From: Symbiodinium natans
Taxonomy: Eukaryota; Sar; Dinophyceae; Suessiales; Symbiodiniaceae
Direction of reading: 5' to 3'
Assembly: GCA_905221605.1 (NCBI GenBank)
Contig: CAJNDS010000397.1
Coordinates: 1 to 64,000, forward strand
Length of the DNA stretch: 64,000 nucleotides
A program made the position numbers and the translations under genes. Below, piece after piece: positions 43,130 through 53,140 of the stretch (the first letter of the stretch is position 1; every line of letters begins with the position of its first letter). The notes below the pieces were generated by a model that was given only the letters and a program-made list of their open reading frames with translations, had not been told where the DNA came from and made no database searches.

Positions 43130-43190
43130 GTTCCGGAGCGGGTTCCGGAGCGGGTTCCGGAGCGGAGCGGGTTCCGGAGCAGGTTCCAAC
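43130..43190. repeat. GGTTCCGGAGCGG minisatellite
   Basis: Four to five copies of a 12-15-bp unit with the palindrome TTCCGGA. Confidence 0.9.
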
Positions 43191-43464
43191 GGGCCAAGAA
43201 CATCTGAGAAGCGCGCTGGCTTGAAACCCCCTTCCCTCATACAATGGCTATAACCTGTTGGTATACAAGTGTAACAGCGATGCATGCTAAGTCTGCTAAG
43301 TTTTCCTTGCAAGCAGTCTGCTAAGCTATGCAAGGTCTCTGTTCCATGGTCCGCGGTATTTGTTTCTTTGTTAACCTTTGTATCTCCCAAAAGCCCGGTC
43401 CGCGCGGGATTTGTGGTATTTTCCCCAACAGCGAAGCGATGGGGTCTCCAGCCCTTGGGCCAGC

Positions 43465-43625
43465 AAAAAGAGGCGAAACATTCCTACAAGTAGGCGGCAG
43501 GGCCAGCAAAAAAGAGGCGAAGCATTCCTACAAGTAGGCGGCCGGGCCAGCAAAAAAGAGGCGAAACATTCCTGCTAGTAGGCGGCTGGGCACAGCAAAA
43601 AACGATGCGAAACATTCATGCAAGT
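43465..43625. repeat. ~45-bp tandem repeat, four copies
   Basis: AAAGAGGCGAAACATTCCTA then CAAGTAGGCGGC-GGGCCAGC repeats. The unit includes CCTACAAGTAGG, a small palindrome. A ~42-bp phrase with CCCCAACAGCGAAGCGATGG also recurs at ~43082 and ~43424. Confidence 0.85.
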
Positions 43626-43912
43626 CGAAATACCAGTGTTTTGGGCATGGTCGCGAAAGGCATGGACGCTTGTGACAACGTGTCGTGTTCCACATCCCTG
43701 TGCAGTATGTTGTTTGTACAAAAAAGGCGAAAACGCTGTTAAAACAATACCAGTGGTTTGGGCATGGGTGCAATATGAATGACGTTCTTATCCCCCCCCA
43801 CCCCCCCTCACCCCCACCCCCCCCAAGCAGGCAAGACACAGGAAAAACGCAAGAAAGCAGCGAAAACGGCAAGAAAACACCGCGATCAGTTATATAAGGG
43901 CGTGTCACCTAC

Positions 43913-43958
43913 TGTTACTACTACTACTACTACTACTACTACAACTACTACGACGACG

Positions 43959-43997
<39 letters not shown>

Positions 43998-44002
43998 GCA
44001 AT

Positions 44003-44065
<63 letters not shown>

Positions 44066-44083
44066 CACTACTGCTACTGCTAC
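43913..44083. repeat. ACT trinucleotide tract
   Basis: (TAC/ACT)n with ACG and ACC interruptions. All frames are homopolymer-like. A GGTTGCTGCT triplet follows at 44091-44122. Confidence 0.97.
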
Positions 44084-44466
44084 TGGTAGCTGCTGGTTGC
44101 TGCTGGTTGCTGCTGGTTGCTGCAGTTCTTGGCAAGGACTCGGTGGGCAACAGACGCAAAACTGGCACTCCAAGCTTCACTGTTGGATCCCCATGCCAGC
44201 TCTGCCTTGCTCTCCGTCTCTCTGGCAGGCACATTCCCAGATGCCAATGGCGGGTGAATCGGCGCGCATGACTTTTCTTATTCAGCATGCCACCCCCTCC
44301 ACCTCCCTCCCCCAAACTACTGCCTACATAACTCTCACTCAGCGCAATGGAGGCCGCCAGCGTCACCAGCGTGACTACTAGTGCTGCTTCTGCTGCTGCT
44401 GTTTCTGCTAGTGGTAGTTCCAAAGACTACATTTTCATGAGTTGCATGGGGTTTTTGCGAATCAAG

Positions 44467-44900
44467 CATGGCGAGCAGACCACAAGAGTACCTTGCCAGG
44501 CGAGACCTGGCAGATAGATTCGGCAGAAAAAGCCGAAGGCTATTTGCAGGAGATCGCGAACCAGTGCTACAACAGATCGCCGCCCGAGGTCGAAAACCGA
44601 CGAGAGGCCAGGCGGGCGGCTGTCATACTTGGGGGTTTAAGGTTTAGGGTTTAGGGTTTAGGGTTTAGGGTTTAGGGTTTAGGGGTGCCGTTGTTCGCAA
44701 ATCATGTAAAAGGCAAGCGGCGCGAATATGGACGTGAGAGGGTGCGCATTCGTTTTTGCAACTTTCACATTTTCGAAGTCCATAGTCCAAGATTGGCTTC
44801 CCAGGCGCGAGTTTTTGAATCAGTTGCCGACGCTGCTTTGGGTGTTCTTTTGTGGGTGTTGCTGTGGTTGCAGCGTCGTTCAAAACGTTCCTCCAAATAA
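44467..44900 (+). CDS. two exons spliced across a telomeric intron; membrane-anchored C-terminus
   Basis: Exon 1 (start near 44467, end 44634) reads TWQIDSAEKAEGYLQEIANQ ... PPEVENRREARRAAVILGG. Exon 2 (44683-44900) reads VPLFANHVKGKRREYGRERV ... SVADAALGVLLWVLLWLQ then a basic tail RRSKRSSK and TAA. The join (G + GG) is in phase. The C-terminus looks like a tail anchor: one hydrophobic helix plus Arg/Lys tail. The 48-nt intron between is telomeric repeat. A second + frame is also open across exon 1 (MASRPQEYLARRDLADRFGR), so the frame choice rests on the join and composition. No family recognised. Confidence 0.55.
44635..44682 (+). other. 48-nt apparent intron made of telomeric repeat
   Basis: GTTTAAGG, then TTTAGGG units, ending TTTAG. 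GT and AG both come from the repeat itself. Removing it fuses two protein-like frames in phase; reading through gives a stop within ~7 codons. Confidence 0.55.
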
Positions 44901-45502
44901 AAACCAAAGCTCAGTCATTGTAAAGTCCGCTGCCGAAATTCAATGCAGGAATCAAGACACGAAGCGTCCAGTCAGTGCACCTTGCAAAGGCATGCCCCAC
45001 CCGAAGTTGCAGACTCACGAACTAAGGTAGTCCACCAATGCACATGGCCCTTCAAGGTTCTAGCGTGGTGTTCGGAAAGCTTTTGAATGGGAACCTCACG
45101 GAAGCCCAACGAGTGCTTGAAGATGCCATGCTGCACAGAACGCACGCACGAATGCACAAAAGGGAGTGCTGAAAGCAAAAGAGCTTCCAGTGAATAATGT
45201 TTCGCTTTGTGTCTATGGTTGACACAGGTGCTGGTTCAAAACGCTGTCACAACATTCAACATGAATAAGGCAAGTCGGGTGCACCAAAAAGTAAACTTTG
45301 TCTAGACACAGGGCAGCCCAGACTACCTATCTAAAGTCAACTACCCCCTAACCCAAAGACCGAACGAAACGAAGCAGATAAGCCCCACCAAAAGTTAAAA
45401 TAACGCACGGAACAATCACCAAAAGGGACGACAAATATTAAATGATAATACCGGGACCGGAACTAGGGTTAAGGCAAGACGCGAGTAAGAAGCCCGACCC
45501 AG

Positions 45503-45643
45503 ATGAACCCTTTGCCAACCCCTGGCCACGGACACCACTTAATGTTTGCACCATACTGGTCATTCAAGAAACTCAGGATCAAGATCCAAAGCCCTCAGTC
45601 ATTTGAAGTGGAGCACCCATGTTCCACTCGGATGCTGTGCATG
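45503..45643 (+). CDS. candidate first exon, unrecognised
   Basis: ATG at 45503 opens MNPLPTPGHGHHLMFAPYWS then FKKLRIKIQSPQSFEVEHP, ending at CATG|GTAGTT. Confidence 0.4.
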
Positions 45644-45875
45644 GTAGTTTTGGTGATGGGATGCGCCCCAAAATGCTGGCGGCGCCCTTCTTGGGGCTTA
45701 GGGCCTATAGGGTTTCATTAGATTTGGGTTTAGTCAGGGTTTGGGGTAGGATCTAGGGTTTAGGTAGGTTGTGCCCTGTGCACGACATGGATCTGCGCGT
45801 GCCGTGTCCTGTTGTCCGAGTTGGGTGTTCTGGCGATGTGGCAGAGCATATCGGATGTTGAAAGCTAGATTCTAG

Positions 45876-46171
45876 GCTGCCTCTACAATGACAACAATCA
45901 GAGATTCGTCCAGAATAATACGACGTGCAGGTTCGCTAATGCAGCTTTGCCGGTGCCAAGATACTTGTGGAGTAATGGAAGTGGAAGTGGCAGGTGGTTT
46001 CTGGGAGCGTGGCAAAGCATCGTCGCGTTGTATTCTGTGCTGGAGCGTCCGGGGTTGGTCAAGGATGTCGTCACTCTCCCTCAAAGGTGGCGCCCACAGC
46101 ACCGCGGGAGCCCGCGGCTGCAGCTGCATCGGCACAACCAGCATCAGAGGGTTCCCAGATTGATAGATTGA
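45876..46171 (+). CDS. candidate exon, unrecognised protein
   Basis: After ATTCTAG the frame reads CLYNDNNQRFVQNNTTCRFA, PVPRYLWSNGSGSGRWFLGA and WQSIVALYSVLERPGLVKDV, then a His/Arg-rich end and TGA. It is one of the most protein-like stretches here, with N-glycosylation-like NNT and aromatic-rich segments. Overlapping frames on both strands are open. The exon may end before the stop at a GT. Confidence 0.5.
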
Positions 46172-46400
46172 GCGATGTGACAAGAGCATGCAGGAACATT
46201 GTGTTGTGGGTTGTTGGCCACGGTGCTTTATTTTTCCAGGTAGTTTCCTCTGGGGAAGAGGGGGGGGGGGCAAGCGGGGAGGGCGGGGAGGAGGGTGAGG
46301 AGCGAGGGGGTTTTGATAATACTCAAAGGACGGAGGGCGGAGTGGGCGGGAAGGTGGGTAGAGGCAGTTTTCACTGGATTGTATCTACAAGGGGACCCAC

Positions 46401-46640
46401 ATGAACAAACCCTTGTCGCTCCTAGGTGATGCGGCAAGCGGCTCGACGAAGAAAGATGATGACGATAATGACGACTGGCGCAGAGCGCACCTTGGCCGAT
46501 CGAAGGAGGTCCAAGGCAGAGGAAGCTCCAGCTTTGGAGGCGCGCGATTCAGACTTCAGTTCGCCATCGTCACTGCACTCGGAGGACCCGTCGTGCCCTT
46601 TCTGGACTCGATGGCTTATCGTGGATACGGGTTGGGCAGT
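46401..46640 (+). CDS. candidate exon, frame undecided
   Basis: Two + frames look coding. One starts ATG 46401: MNKPLSLLGDAASGSTKKDD ... ARFRLQFAIVTALGGPVVPF. The other, after GCTCCTAG (46426), reads TGAERTLADRRRSKAEEAPA ... HSEDPSCPFWTRWLIVDT to a GG|GTTGGG donor near 46628. The second has better charge balance and splice borders. Confidence 0.4.
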
Positions 46641-46830
46641 GAATGGAAAGTCAATGTAACGCAATGCAATGTACGCATGTTTGCATGTATGTACAACACG
46701 TACTGTGTGCCATGTCACGTCTGTCATGTCGATTAGCTACCTGCCTGTCTGTGGGTCAGTCTGTCAGCTGCTTGCCTGACTGGGCGTTTAAGTACAGGAC
46801 GAGTGACAGGGGCATTTCGCCAAATGACAG

Positions 46831-47114
46831 GGTTGCGCATTCATGTCTGCGGCGGAGCGGGCATGTTTCTATTCAACTCAGAACTCAGAACAACGCTCGA
46901 AGTGGCGCTGAGGTATGCGGCCTGCAGCCCCGCACTTTCCTCAGTTACTCTTGCCTTGCAGCGCTTCATGGAAGTATGGAGGGTGCGTAGGGCCGAAGGG
47001 TCTCGGAGCGTTGAAGCCTTTTGGTTTAATGGTTTGAGAAGTCGAATTGTCAAGTGGAGTAGGCCTGGATGGCCAATCGCTATTCGGGCACTCTGTGCAC
47101 AGAAGGCAGCTTAG
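46831..47114 (+). CDS. candidate terminal exon, unrecognised
   Basis: After CAAATGACAG the frame reads LRIHVCGGAGMFLFNSELRT, TLEVALRYAACSPALSSVTL, ALQRFMEVWRVRRAEGSRSV ... RIVKWSRPGWPIAIRALCAQ, ending KAA and TAG. Helical and balanced. A 50-nt GT..AG piece (46913 to ~46962) could be an intron instead. Confidence 0.5.
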
Positions 47115-47393
47115 GAGTCGGTGCAAGTAAGCTGCAGATCGAACATGTAGAGTCCCGATGTGATTTTCTCCCACTTGTTGCGTCTTCGTCTTTGTGGACG
47201 TGCACGACTGCTCAGACCCACGGGGACTGACATCATGTGCCATATTGCACATTCTTACCCATTATAACATGGCCGAATGTAGTGAGTCGTGAGCATTGAT
47301 GGTCTTACGGTACATGGAGTCGAAGGAGGGCCAACATTCCGAAACCTCCCCTTTTTCTCTGCAATCTTTTGTTCACAGGAGTTTAGGGTTTAG

Positions 47394-48016
47394 GTCTTGG
47401 CGGGCCCCCATCGGCCATGTAGACGAGTTCAAAAGGTGAATCCTGGTAGGACTTGAACTTGTTTGAAAGCCTGCAGACATCCCCACTGGTGCCTGTGTTA
47501 CCCAGGCCATGACACCATCTGCAGCCGATTCTATTTATAATCGCCCGAACTGCAGCAACGCCCCGCGACTTAGGCCGTAATATTCCATCTAAAGCCCATG
47601 CAATCCTGTAAACTGAACACACCGTGCTCTCAATACTGCTTACCAGAAGAGCGCATCGGCTGGGGCCACGCCGCCAGCCCAGGCGCTGCGGGCCTGGGGC
47701 TCGGATGGCTTGATGACTCGGTACGTGGGTCAGGTGAACTATCGGGCTATGCTCTTTCATGCGCTTTGTGCAGTTGTGAGCTCACTTGTGTTCTTTGCGA
47801 ATTTGTGAGAGAGTGGTTGGAGTACAGCTTTCATGAGCTCAGAATGGGTGTGTGTGTACCGCTGTTAAGAAGCGACAGGCATCTATATGCAGTGAGTCTA
47901 CTGTTCAGACGGCTGTACATGATAAGATCACAGAGACCATTGCAGCACGAACTCCATGTGAGCAGCTACGTGAGCGCGTTCCTTGCAGATACGCATATGC
48001 AACATGCACCGCCTGG
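47394..48016 (+). CDS. three candidate exons, unrecognised
   Basis: Exon 47394-47435 follows TTTAGGGTTTAG and reads SWRAPIGHVDEFK, ending AAAAG|GTGAAT. Exon 47647-47720 follows GCTTACCAG and reads EERIGWGHAASPGAAGLGLG then WLDDS, ending TCG|GTACGT. Exon 47909-48016 follows CTGTTCAG and reads TAVHDKITETIAARTPCEQL then RERVPCRYAYATCTAW, ending TGG|GTGAAG. A further piece near 47800-47846 reads CEFVREWLEYSFHELRMG. A minus frame (47383-47760) overlaps, but the splice-like borders favour +. Exon-to-exon phase is not fully solved. Confidence 0.45.
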
Positions 48017-49265
48017 GTGAAGTTGTTTGTAGTATTTTGTAGTATTTCGCAGACTCATTTCAAGTAACAATGAGAATAGCCAGCATTCCTGGGTAGCTGC
48101 TAAAGCTGATTCAAATTAGAGTTAGTATGGAGACTACACTTCGTAATCATTCACGATTCACGTTGAGGATTCGTCATAATGGGTGATCCGAAGCAGCCGA
48201 AGGCGTTCAGAAGCGTTCTTTTCCTTTGTTGCGGCTTGTGGTTTGAACTTGGTCGGCGTAAGTCAGTGTGAGGCAGGCTGGTTAGTTTCGGCAGCGTTCG
48301 AATGTGTTCAGAGGCGTTCGAATGCATTCGGGGGGAAAGCTTTCGCGAAACAGCGTTCAACGGCTTTCCGCGATTCGTGAGGCGTTCGCGAGGTGTTTAG
48401 GACGTGCGTTCGAAAGGCAGGCATTCGGAAGTCGGAAGCATTCGAAGACATTCCACCACGATGGGCTTGTCAGAGATTTCTGACCATTTGGGCTGGCCTG
48501 GGCATGACGCGTTGGATCGTTACAGTTGTGCTGACGGCTGACTCCATATTGAAAAAACACCACGCAACAACACGCAGTCGAAAGCGATAGTAAGCATTGT
48601 TATGCGACCACATCACGAAATTCATTGCAATGCCGAGGTCTTGAAATAGTACTACTTTTATATACGTCTATAGTACTATCGTCTCCACTAGCTACTATGT
48701 ATCCATTTGGCCATGTAGTAGTTGTTGTGGAGAGGTAGGTTTTGGATGTGAGGTTCCGGTGAAGCTGATTGTCACCGCCTGTGACATCTACGCCATCCCA
48801 CGGCGTGCGGGCCTCAAGGGCTAAGCTTTTCAATGCTTTTGCTCATGCTTTTGCTCATGCTTTTGGTATTTCAAGGGCCATGGCGACTGGGTGTGCATAT
48901 CACCGGGGATCATCCTCTCTCCGGGATTGGTTTGTGTTAGGATTCTTGTGCCGAGTGAGGCTTCTTTCCACAACTGCATGCGGCAGTGAATCTAGGATTC
49001 AATTCAGGGAATGCTGTTTGCGATCTTTGGGGCTGAAGGTGCAGGTATTTCCACCCACCATCAGCAAATCTTGAAGCACTAGAAAACCCCTTGTCTTGCC
49101 GTGCTAGAAAAGGTGACCATGAGTGTGCAGTGCACATTCTCGGGGCCTGGGGTTGGTTCGACAAGGGCGTCGGGCTTCGGCAAAGCTGGCTGTGCTTTCG
49201 CAAAGGCAGAACCACATGCAGCCTCCTCCCTTGCCAACACTTCTTACATACCATCAGCATTGTAG
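48017..49265. other. no convincing gene
   Basis: TTCGAA/GCGTTCG-rich words at 48200-48450 and a short GCTTTTGCTCATGCTTTTGC repeat at 48833-48862. Remaining frames are short and conflicting. Confidence 0.35.
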
Positions 49266-49472
49266 GCTGACCTCGTGCTGCAGGGCTGGCCAGGGCAAGA
49301 CTGTCATCCACAGCCCCCTGAGGATTTCAAGATGGTAGTAGGTTTGCCAACTGAACCTATAGCTCCCCGAGACGAACAAATGGCACTCAAACAACAAAAA
49401 GTCCCAAACCATCTTCTCAGGAAATCCGATTCGAATTGGTTGCGGTATCACCGAGGACTTTTTCCCAAGTAG
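49266..49472 (+). CDS. candidate terminal exon, unrecognised
   Basis: After CATTGTAG the frame reads ADLVLQGWPGQDCHPQPPED, FKMVVGLPTEPIAPRDEQMA, LKQQKVPNHLLRKSDSNWLR and YHRGLFPK, then TAG. Good composition and no strong competitor. Confidence 0.5.
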   Translation, partial: ADLVLQGWPGQDCHPQPPEDFKMVVGLPTEPIAPRDEQMALKQQKVPNHLLRKSDSNWLRYHRGLFPK

Positions 49473-49700
49473 CGTAGCATGGATTGAGGCTTGCTGGGGT
49501 CTATGGGTTGAGGCTTTGCGAGCCTGCGGCTCAGGGCTTGAAGCGGCCTCTTAGGTGCTGTAAGGCCAAGCGTGGAATCTGATTTCCCTCACCTTGTTGC
49601 TGGTGCAATGCGATAGTGCGGGCTTATGTAGGGTTTCAACATGGAGGAGTTTTTAAGGATGTTCCTCGCATTGAGGGTGCTTTGGGAACTGGGTCTTACA

Positions 49701-49758
49701 GCATGCGACGAGCGCGTCTTTCAAAGCAACTGTACAGCACAGCGATCATTGGTGCAAG
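49701..49758 (+). CDS. candidate small exon
   Basis: GTCTTACAG| then CDERVFQSNCTAQRSLVQ, ending CAAG|GTACTG. A downstream piece at ~49790-49870 reads PKRERERAYFLKAAARMRNH then IGEA and stop. A 91-codon minus frame overlaps both. Confidence 0.3.
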
Positions 49759-50385
49759 GTACTGAGCGTAGGTACTCACGGAATTCGACAAAAGCCTAAG
49801 CGTGAACGTGAACGCGCGTACTTCCTGAAAGCAGCTGCAAGAATGCGAAACCACATTGGGGAAGCCTGAAACTGAAACGAGCAACTTGTGGAAGGCCGTC
49901 ATCCGCGCATGAGTAGGCTTGAGCCGATTCTGCAGAAGCCAAGCCAAGTTTCTCCTTAATTTTCTCAACATGCGCTAGGTTAGAGATTTGCTTTGACCTC
50001 TGTGAAAGTTTAAGCCTGTAGACCTCTTATTGTTTGAAGGAGCAGGCTCGTGCAGCCGTGCAGTTCTTGCGGGGGAAGGCCGCTGACGTAAATCTTTAGG
50101 GCTTTAGGGTGTAGTGAGTGTATAGTGGATATAGTGGCTCACCGTACAGAATGTCAGATCCTACTGATCCTACAGTCAATGATCGAAATTTGAGCATTGC
50201 CTCCTTTGTTTAGTTGCGGTAGTGCAGAACATGCAGAACGCATGCAGTACCATGAGCTGACTGTGTGAAGGAGGGCCCCGTAAGTTGCGGTACTGGAAGT
50301 CTAGGTAATTTTTCTGGCGGTTCGCTGTCACTGTGCAAGTCCTTGAGCATGTCGAAGAACCCAGGCTGTCCTTCCGGACCTGGTA

Positions 50386-50940
50386 GTGGCCAAAGTCCAA
50401 AAAGAGCTGAGAGCTGAGTTCCGACAAGAGATGAAGGCTGAGTTGCTAGAAGAGCTGAAGCAACAGCAGGCCGAGATGAAGGCTGAGGTGCGAGAAGAGC
50501 TGAAGCAACAGCAGGCCGAGATGAAAGATGAGGTGCGAGAAGAGCTGAAGCAACAGCAGGCCGAGATGAAAGATGAGGTGCGAGAAGAGCTGCGAGAAGA
50601 GCTGGAAGCTCGACTGCAGGAGCAGTTGAAGGAGCCCCTAGCTGGGGTGGAGGCTCGGCTGGCGAAGGTTATACAGGCTGAGCTGGCGAAGCGGCCTACC
50701 GAAGCCCACCTGGCTCAGGATCAGCTCAGTGCCCCTAAGGACAAAGCGAAGGCAAAAGCAAAGGCAAAAGCAAAGGCAAAAACAACGACAAAAGCAAAGG
50801 CCAAAGCAAAGGCCAAAGCACAGGCCAAAGCAAAGGCCAAAGCAAAGGCCAAAGCGGCCGTTCGTGTTCAGGCCCAGGCCTCAGTTGGGCATTCGTGTTG
50901 TCTAGCAAACAGTGGTCAAACCATGTGTGCGTGCACGTGA
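50386..50940 (+). CDS. coiled-coil protein with Lys/Ala-rich tail
   Basis: Unambiguous coding composition: KVQKELRAEFRQEMKAELLE leads into three to four tandem 14-residue repeats (EELKQQQAEMKDEVR), a charged coiled coil, then PTEAHLAQDQLSAPKDK and a (KA)n tail of about 25 dipeptides, ending with a short Cys-containing end and TGA. The (KA)n tail resembles linker-histone or basic nuclear-protein tails, so DNA or chromatin binding is possible but inferred. The frame is open upstream to ~50347 without ATG; the first in-frame ATG is at 50431, so the start is either that ATG or an upstream exon. The 42-bp DNA repeat will vary in copy number. Confidence 0.7.
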   Translation: MAKVQKELRAEFRQEMKAELLEELKQQQAEMKAEVREELKQQQAEMKDEVREELKQQQAEMKDEVREELREELEARLQEQLKEPLAGVEARLAKVIQAELAKRPTEAHLAQDQLSAPKDKAKAKAKAKAKAKTTTKAKAKAKAKAQAKAKAKAKAKAAVRVQAQASVGHSCCLANSGQTMCACT

Positions 50941-50961
50941 TTGGAGATTCGCGGCTCTCGC

Positions 50962-51040
50962 CCCTAAACCCTAAACCCTAAACCCTAAACCCTAAACCCT
51001 AAACCCTAAACCCTAAACCCTAACCCCTAAACCCTAAACC
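50962..51040. repeat. (CCCTAAA)n block
   Basis: About 11 heptamers, one CCCTAACC variant. Confidence 0.97.
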
Positions 51041-51074
51041 CATTTTGACGTTTGGCGTCACTGGGCCTCGCAAG

Positions 51075-51330
51075 AATCGCGCCTTTGAGTGTGCCCATAG
51101 AGCGCTATTGGTGCTCGTTTGGCCTTATTTGGGTTTAGGGTTTAGGGTTTAGGGTTTAGGGTTTAGGGTTTAGGGTTTTGGGAGCATGACGCTTTTCCTC
51201 GATGATGCTTTTCCTCGATGCAGACTCCAGTCTAAGCAGAAACAATGTGCCTATGTTTCGCGAAGCACGATGGAACTACAGGATAAACCAGCATGATGGG
51301 ATGAAGGGAGAGCTTAAAGGCTTAAATTAA
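51075..51330 (+). CDS. two 3' exons, in phase across a telomeric intron
   Basis: Exon 51075-51132 reads NRAFECAHRALLVLVWPYL and ends at |GTTTAGGG. Exon 51224-51330 follows CCTCGATGCAG and reads (D)SSLSRNNVPMFREARWNYRI then NQHDGMKGELKGLN and TAA. The split codon (G + AC) keeps the frame. The 91-nt intron is (TTTAGGG)n plus ~45 nt with CTTTTCCTCGATG repeated. They could be the 3' end of the coiled-coil gene at 50386; no join was proven. Confidence 0.5.
51133..51178. repeat. (TTTAGGG)n block beginning at a donor
   Basis: About 6 units, starting with the GT of the proposed donor at 51133. Confidence 0.95.
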
Positions 51331-51344
51331 AGTATGCCACTAGC

Positions 51345-51689
51345 ATGCCTCTGCCATTTTCTGAGGTGTACCGAGAGGAAAGAAGGACAAGACTCAGGTG
51401 GGGTGAGGAGCGCATGCAGATAAGCCACACCGCGGCTGGGGCGCATCTCGAAGATGCCATTCGGTTTTGCAGCGGCCCTGGAAGCGGTCGATCCCGTTCA
51501 CTCATACTGCGCAGCTTGTGGAAAAGCTTGGTACAGACTTGCCGAGGCACAGCGCACCTCGTCAATGGCCTGAGCAAAGCCGAAGTCCAGAAGAAGTTTA
51601 ATTCTTGGCAGAAGCGGCAGAGGTCCGGGGACAGTGCGCAGGTAGTTCCAGTAAAATTTCTCCAGTCTTGTCTTGGCAGGCGCAGCTGA
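51345..51689 (+). CDS. low-confidence ORF
   Basis: A 114-codon frame reading MPLPFSEVYREERRTRLRWG ... GLSKAEVQKKFNSWQKRQ. A 138-codon minus frame covers the same DNA and looks equally plausible. No splice support. Confidence 0.25.
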   Translation: MPLPFSEVYREERRTRLRWGEERMQISHTAAGAHLEDAIRFCSGPGSGRSRSLILRSLWKSLVQTCRGTAHLVNGLSKAEVQKKFNSWQKRQRSGDSAQVVPVKFLQSCLGRRS

Positions 51690-51866
51690 AGGAAGTCCAG
51701 AACCTGGCGTGCATCGTTCAGGCTACTCATACTATGTTCTCATGTGTTCTCCCTCCCCACCAGAAGCAGAAGGTTGGACACTTTCCGTCCCCCCCCTCCC
51801 CCCCCAAGCGAGCATCATGAGCATCAGCAAGGCCCTTGGGCCAGGGGCCCTGGGAGAAACAAAGGG

Positions 51867-51898
51867 CTCATGATGCCCACCCCGGTGGGCATCATGAG
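51867..51898. repeat. perfect 15-bp hairpin
   Basis: CTCATGATGCCCACC, spacer CC, GGTGGGCATCATGAG. Related GAGCATCATGAGCATCAG lies at 51810. Confidence 0.9.
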
Positions 51899-52097
51899 TG
51901 TCAGCCGACCCCAAGCCATGGGTGTCGATGATGCTCACTTTGTGCCGCGGGACCCAAAAGGAGGGGTGTATTGCAACGTTGTCGACGCGGCGGGGCGGGG
52001 GGTAGACTGCCCTAGACCCCCGTAAACCGTAAACCCCAAATCCAAACCCCCCAAACCCGAAGATCCCTGAACCCCTCACTGGTGACTTGCTTCCACA

Positions 52098-52195
52098 TGG
52101 GGGGTTTGCGAAAATAGGGGACCCCCAATCTAAATCCCCAAATTGTAGGATCCCCTTTTTTTCAGGACCTCAATGAGGTACCCCCTTTTCGGCAA
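52098..52195. mobile_element. MITE-like dispersed element, copy B
   Basis: Starts GGGGGGTTTGCGAAA and ends TTTTCGGCAACCCGC, near inverted ends, with internal GGGGACCCCCAAT and GAGGTACCCCC. CACATGG occurs on both sides (possible target duplication). Confidence 0.6.
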
Positions 52196-52671
52196 CCCGC
52201 ACATGGTCCCCACGAAGCGCGCTTTGAGTGTTGACATAGCCCTAAACCCTAAAGCCCAAACTCTACACTCTAAACCCTAAACCCCACACCCTACACCCTA
52301 CAAACCCTAAACCCAACACTTTGCATCACCATGGTCCCAGGTCCACACTGGGGAGGTGCTGCTCAAGAACGGCGGCCCCAATGTGACTTAGCATGACTGC
52401 AATATCACACTATATATGGAACTTTTGTAGTATGACAATCTGAAAATATTGTATCATTGTGATATGATACTCATTTGTTCACATTATTCGAGAATTACGT
52501 TACTCTACGATTGTATTTGCAGAGTGTCCCTCTTTGATCGTTGCCCTGAGAGGCAGTTAGGTGTTATAGTGGCAAATGGTTATCCTGTAGTACTATGATT
52601 CTGCTTTAATATTATCAACAGCAGTATATGTTCTCAAAAACAACAGATATTACAACAGTACATACACACAT

Positions 52672-52760
52672 ATATATATATATGTATACGTATATGTACA
52701 TGTGTTTATATATACATATATGTGTGTGTGTGTGTGTATGTCTGTATATGTATATGTATG
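52672..52760. repeat. TATG/TA microsatellite
   Basis: ATATATATATATGTATACG and TGTGTGTGTGTGTGTATG runs. Confidence 0.9.
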
Positions 52761-52787
52761 ATTATGCTGATGCGAAGGCTGTAGCAG

Positions 52788-52889
52788 CTCCAGGGTGGTC
52801 GCACACGTGCCAAGCCATAGCTGAGGCGATGTCGATGTTCCAAAGGACAGCTTGCCCTCTTGGGCCGACTGCTTTCGTTGAAGTTTGGG
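52788..52889 (+). CDS. candidate exon ending at a telomeric block
   Basis: After GCTGTAGCAG the frame reads PGWSHTCQAIAEAMSMFQRT then ACPLGPTAFVEVW and ends at G|GTTTAGGG. Confidence 0.4.
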
Positions 52890-53140
52890 GTTTAGGGTTT
52901 AGGGTTTAGGGTTTAGGGTTTAGGGTTTAGGGTTTAGGGTTTGGGGTTTGGGGTTTGGGGTTTGGGGTTTGGGGTTTGGGGTTTGGGGTTTGGGGTTTGG
53001 GGTTTGGGGTTTGGGGTTTGGGGTTTGGGGTTTGGGGTTTGGGGTTTGGGGTTTGGGGTTTGGGGTGTGGGGTTTGGGGTTTGGGGTTGGGGGTTTGGGG
53101 TTTGGGGTTTGGGGTTTGGGGTTTGGGGTTTGGGGTTTAG
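52890..53140. repeat. TTTAGGG block passing into a TTTGGGG variant array
   Basis: About 7 TTTAGGG units followed by ~28 TTTGGGG units with two variants, ending TTTGGGGTTTAG. The whole block starts GT and ends AG. Gly/Phe/Val/Trp frames through it are artefacts. Confidence 0.95.

Noticed and set aside
47383-47760. 125-codon minus ORF ending at a telomeric block
   Set aside because: The + strand has short exons with good borders over the same DNA; the minus frame has none, though it is protein-like.
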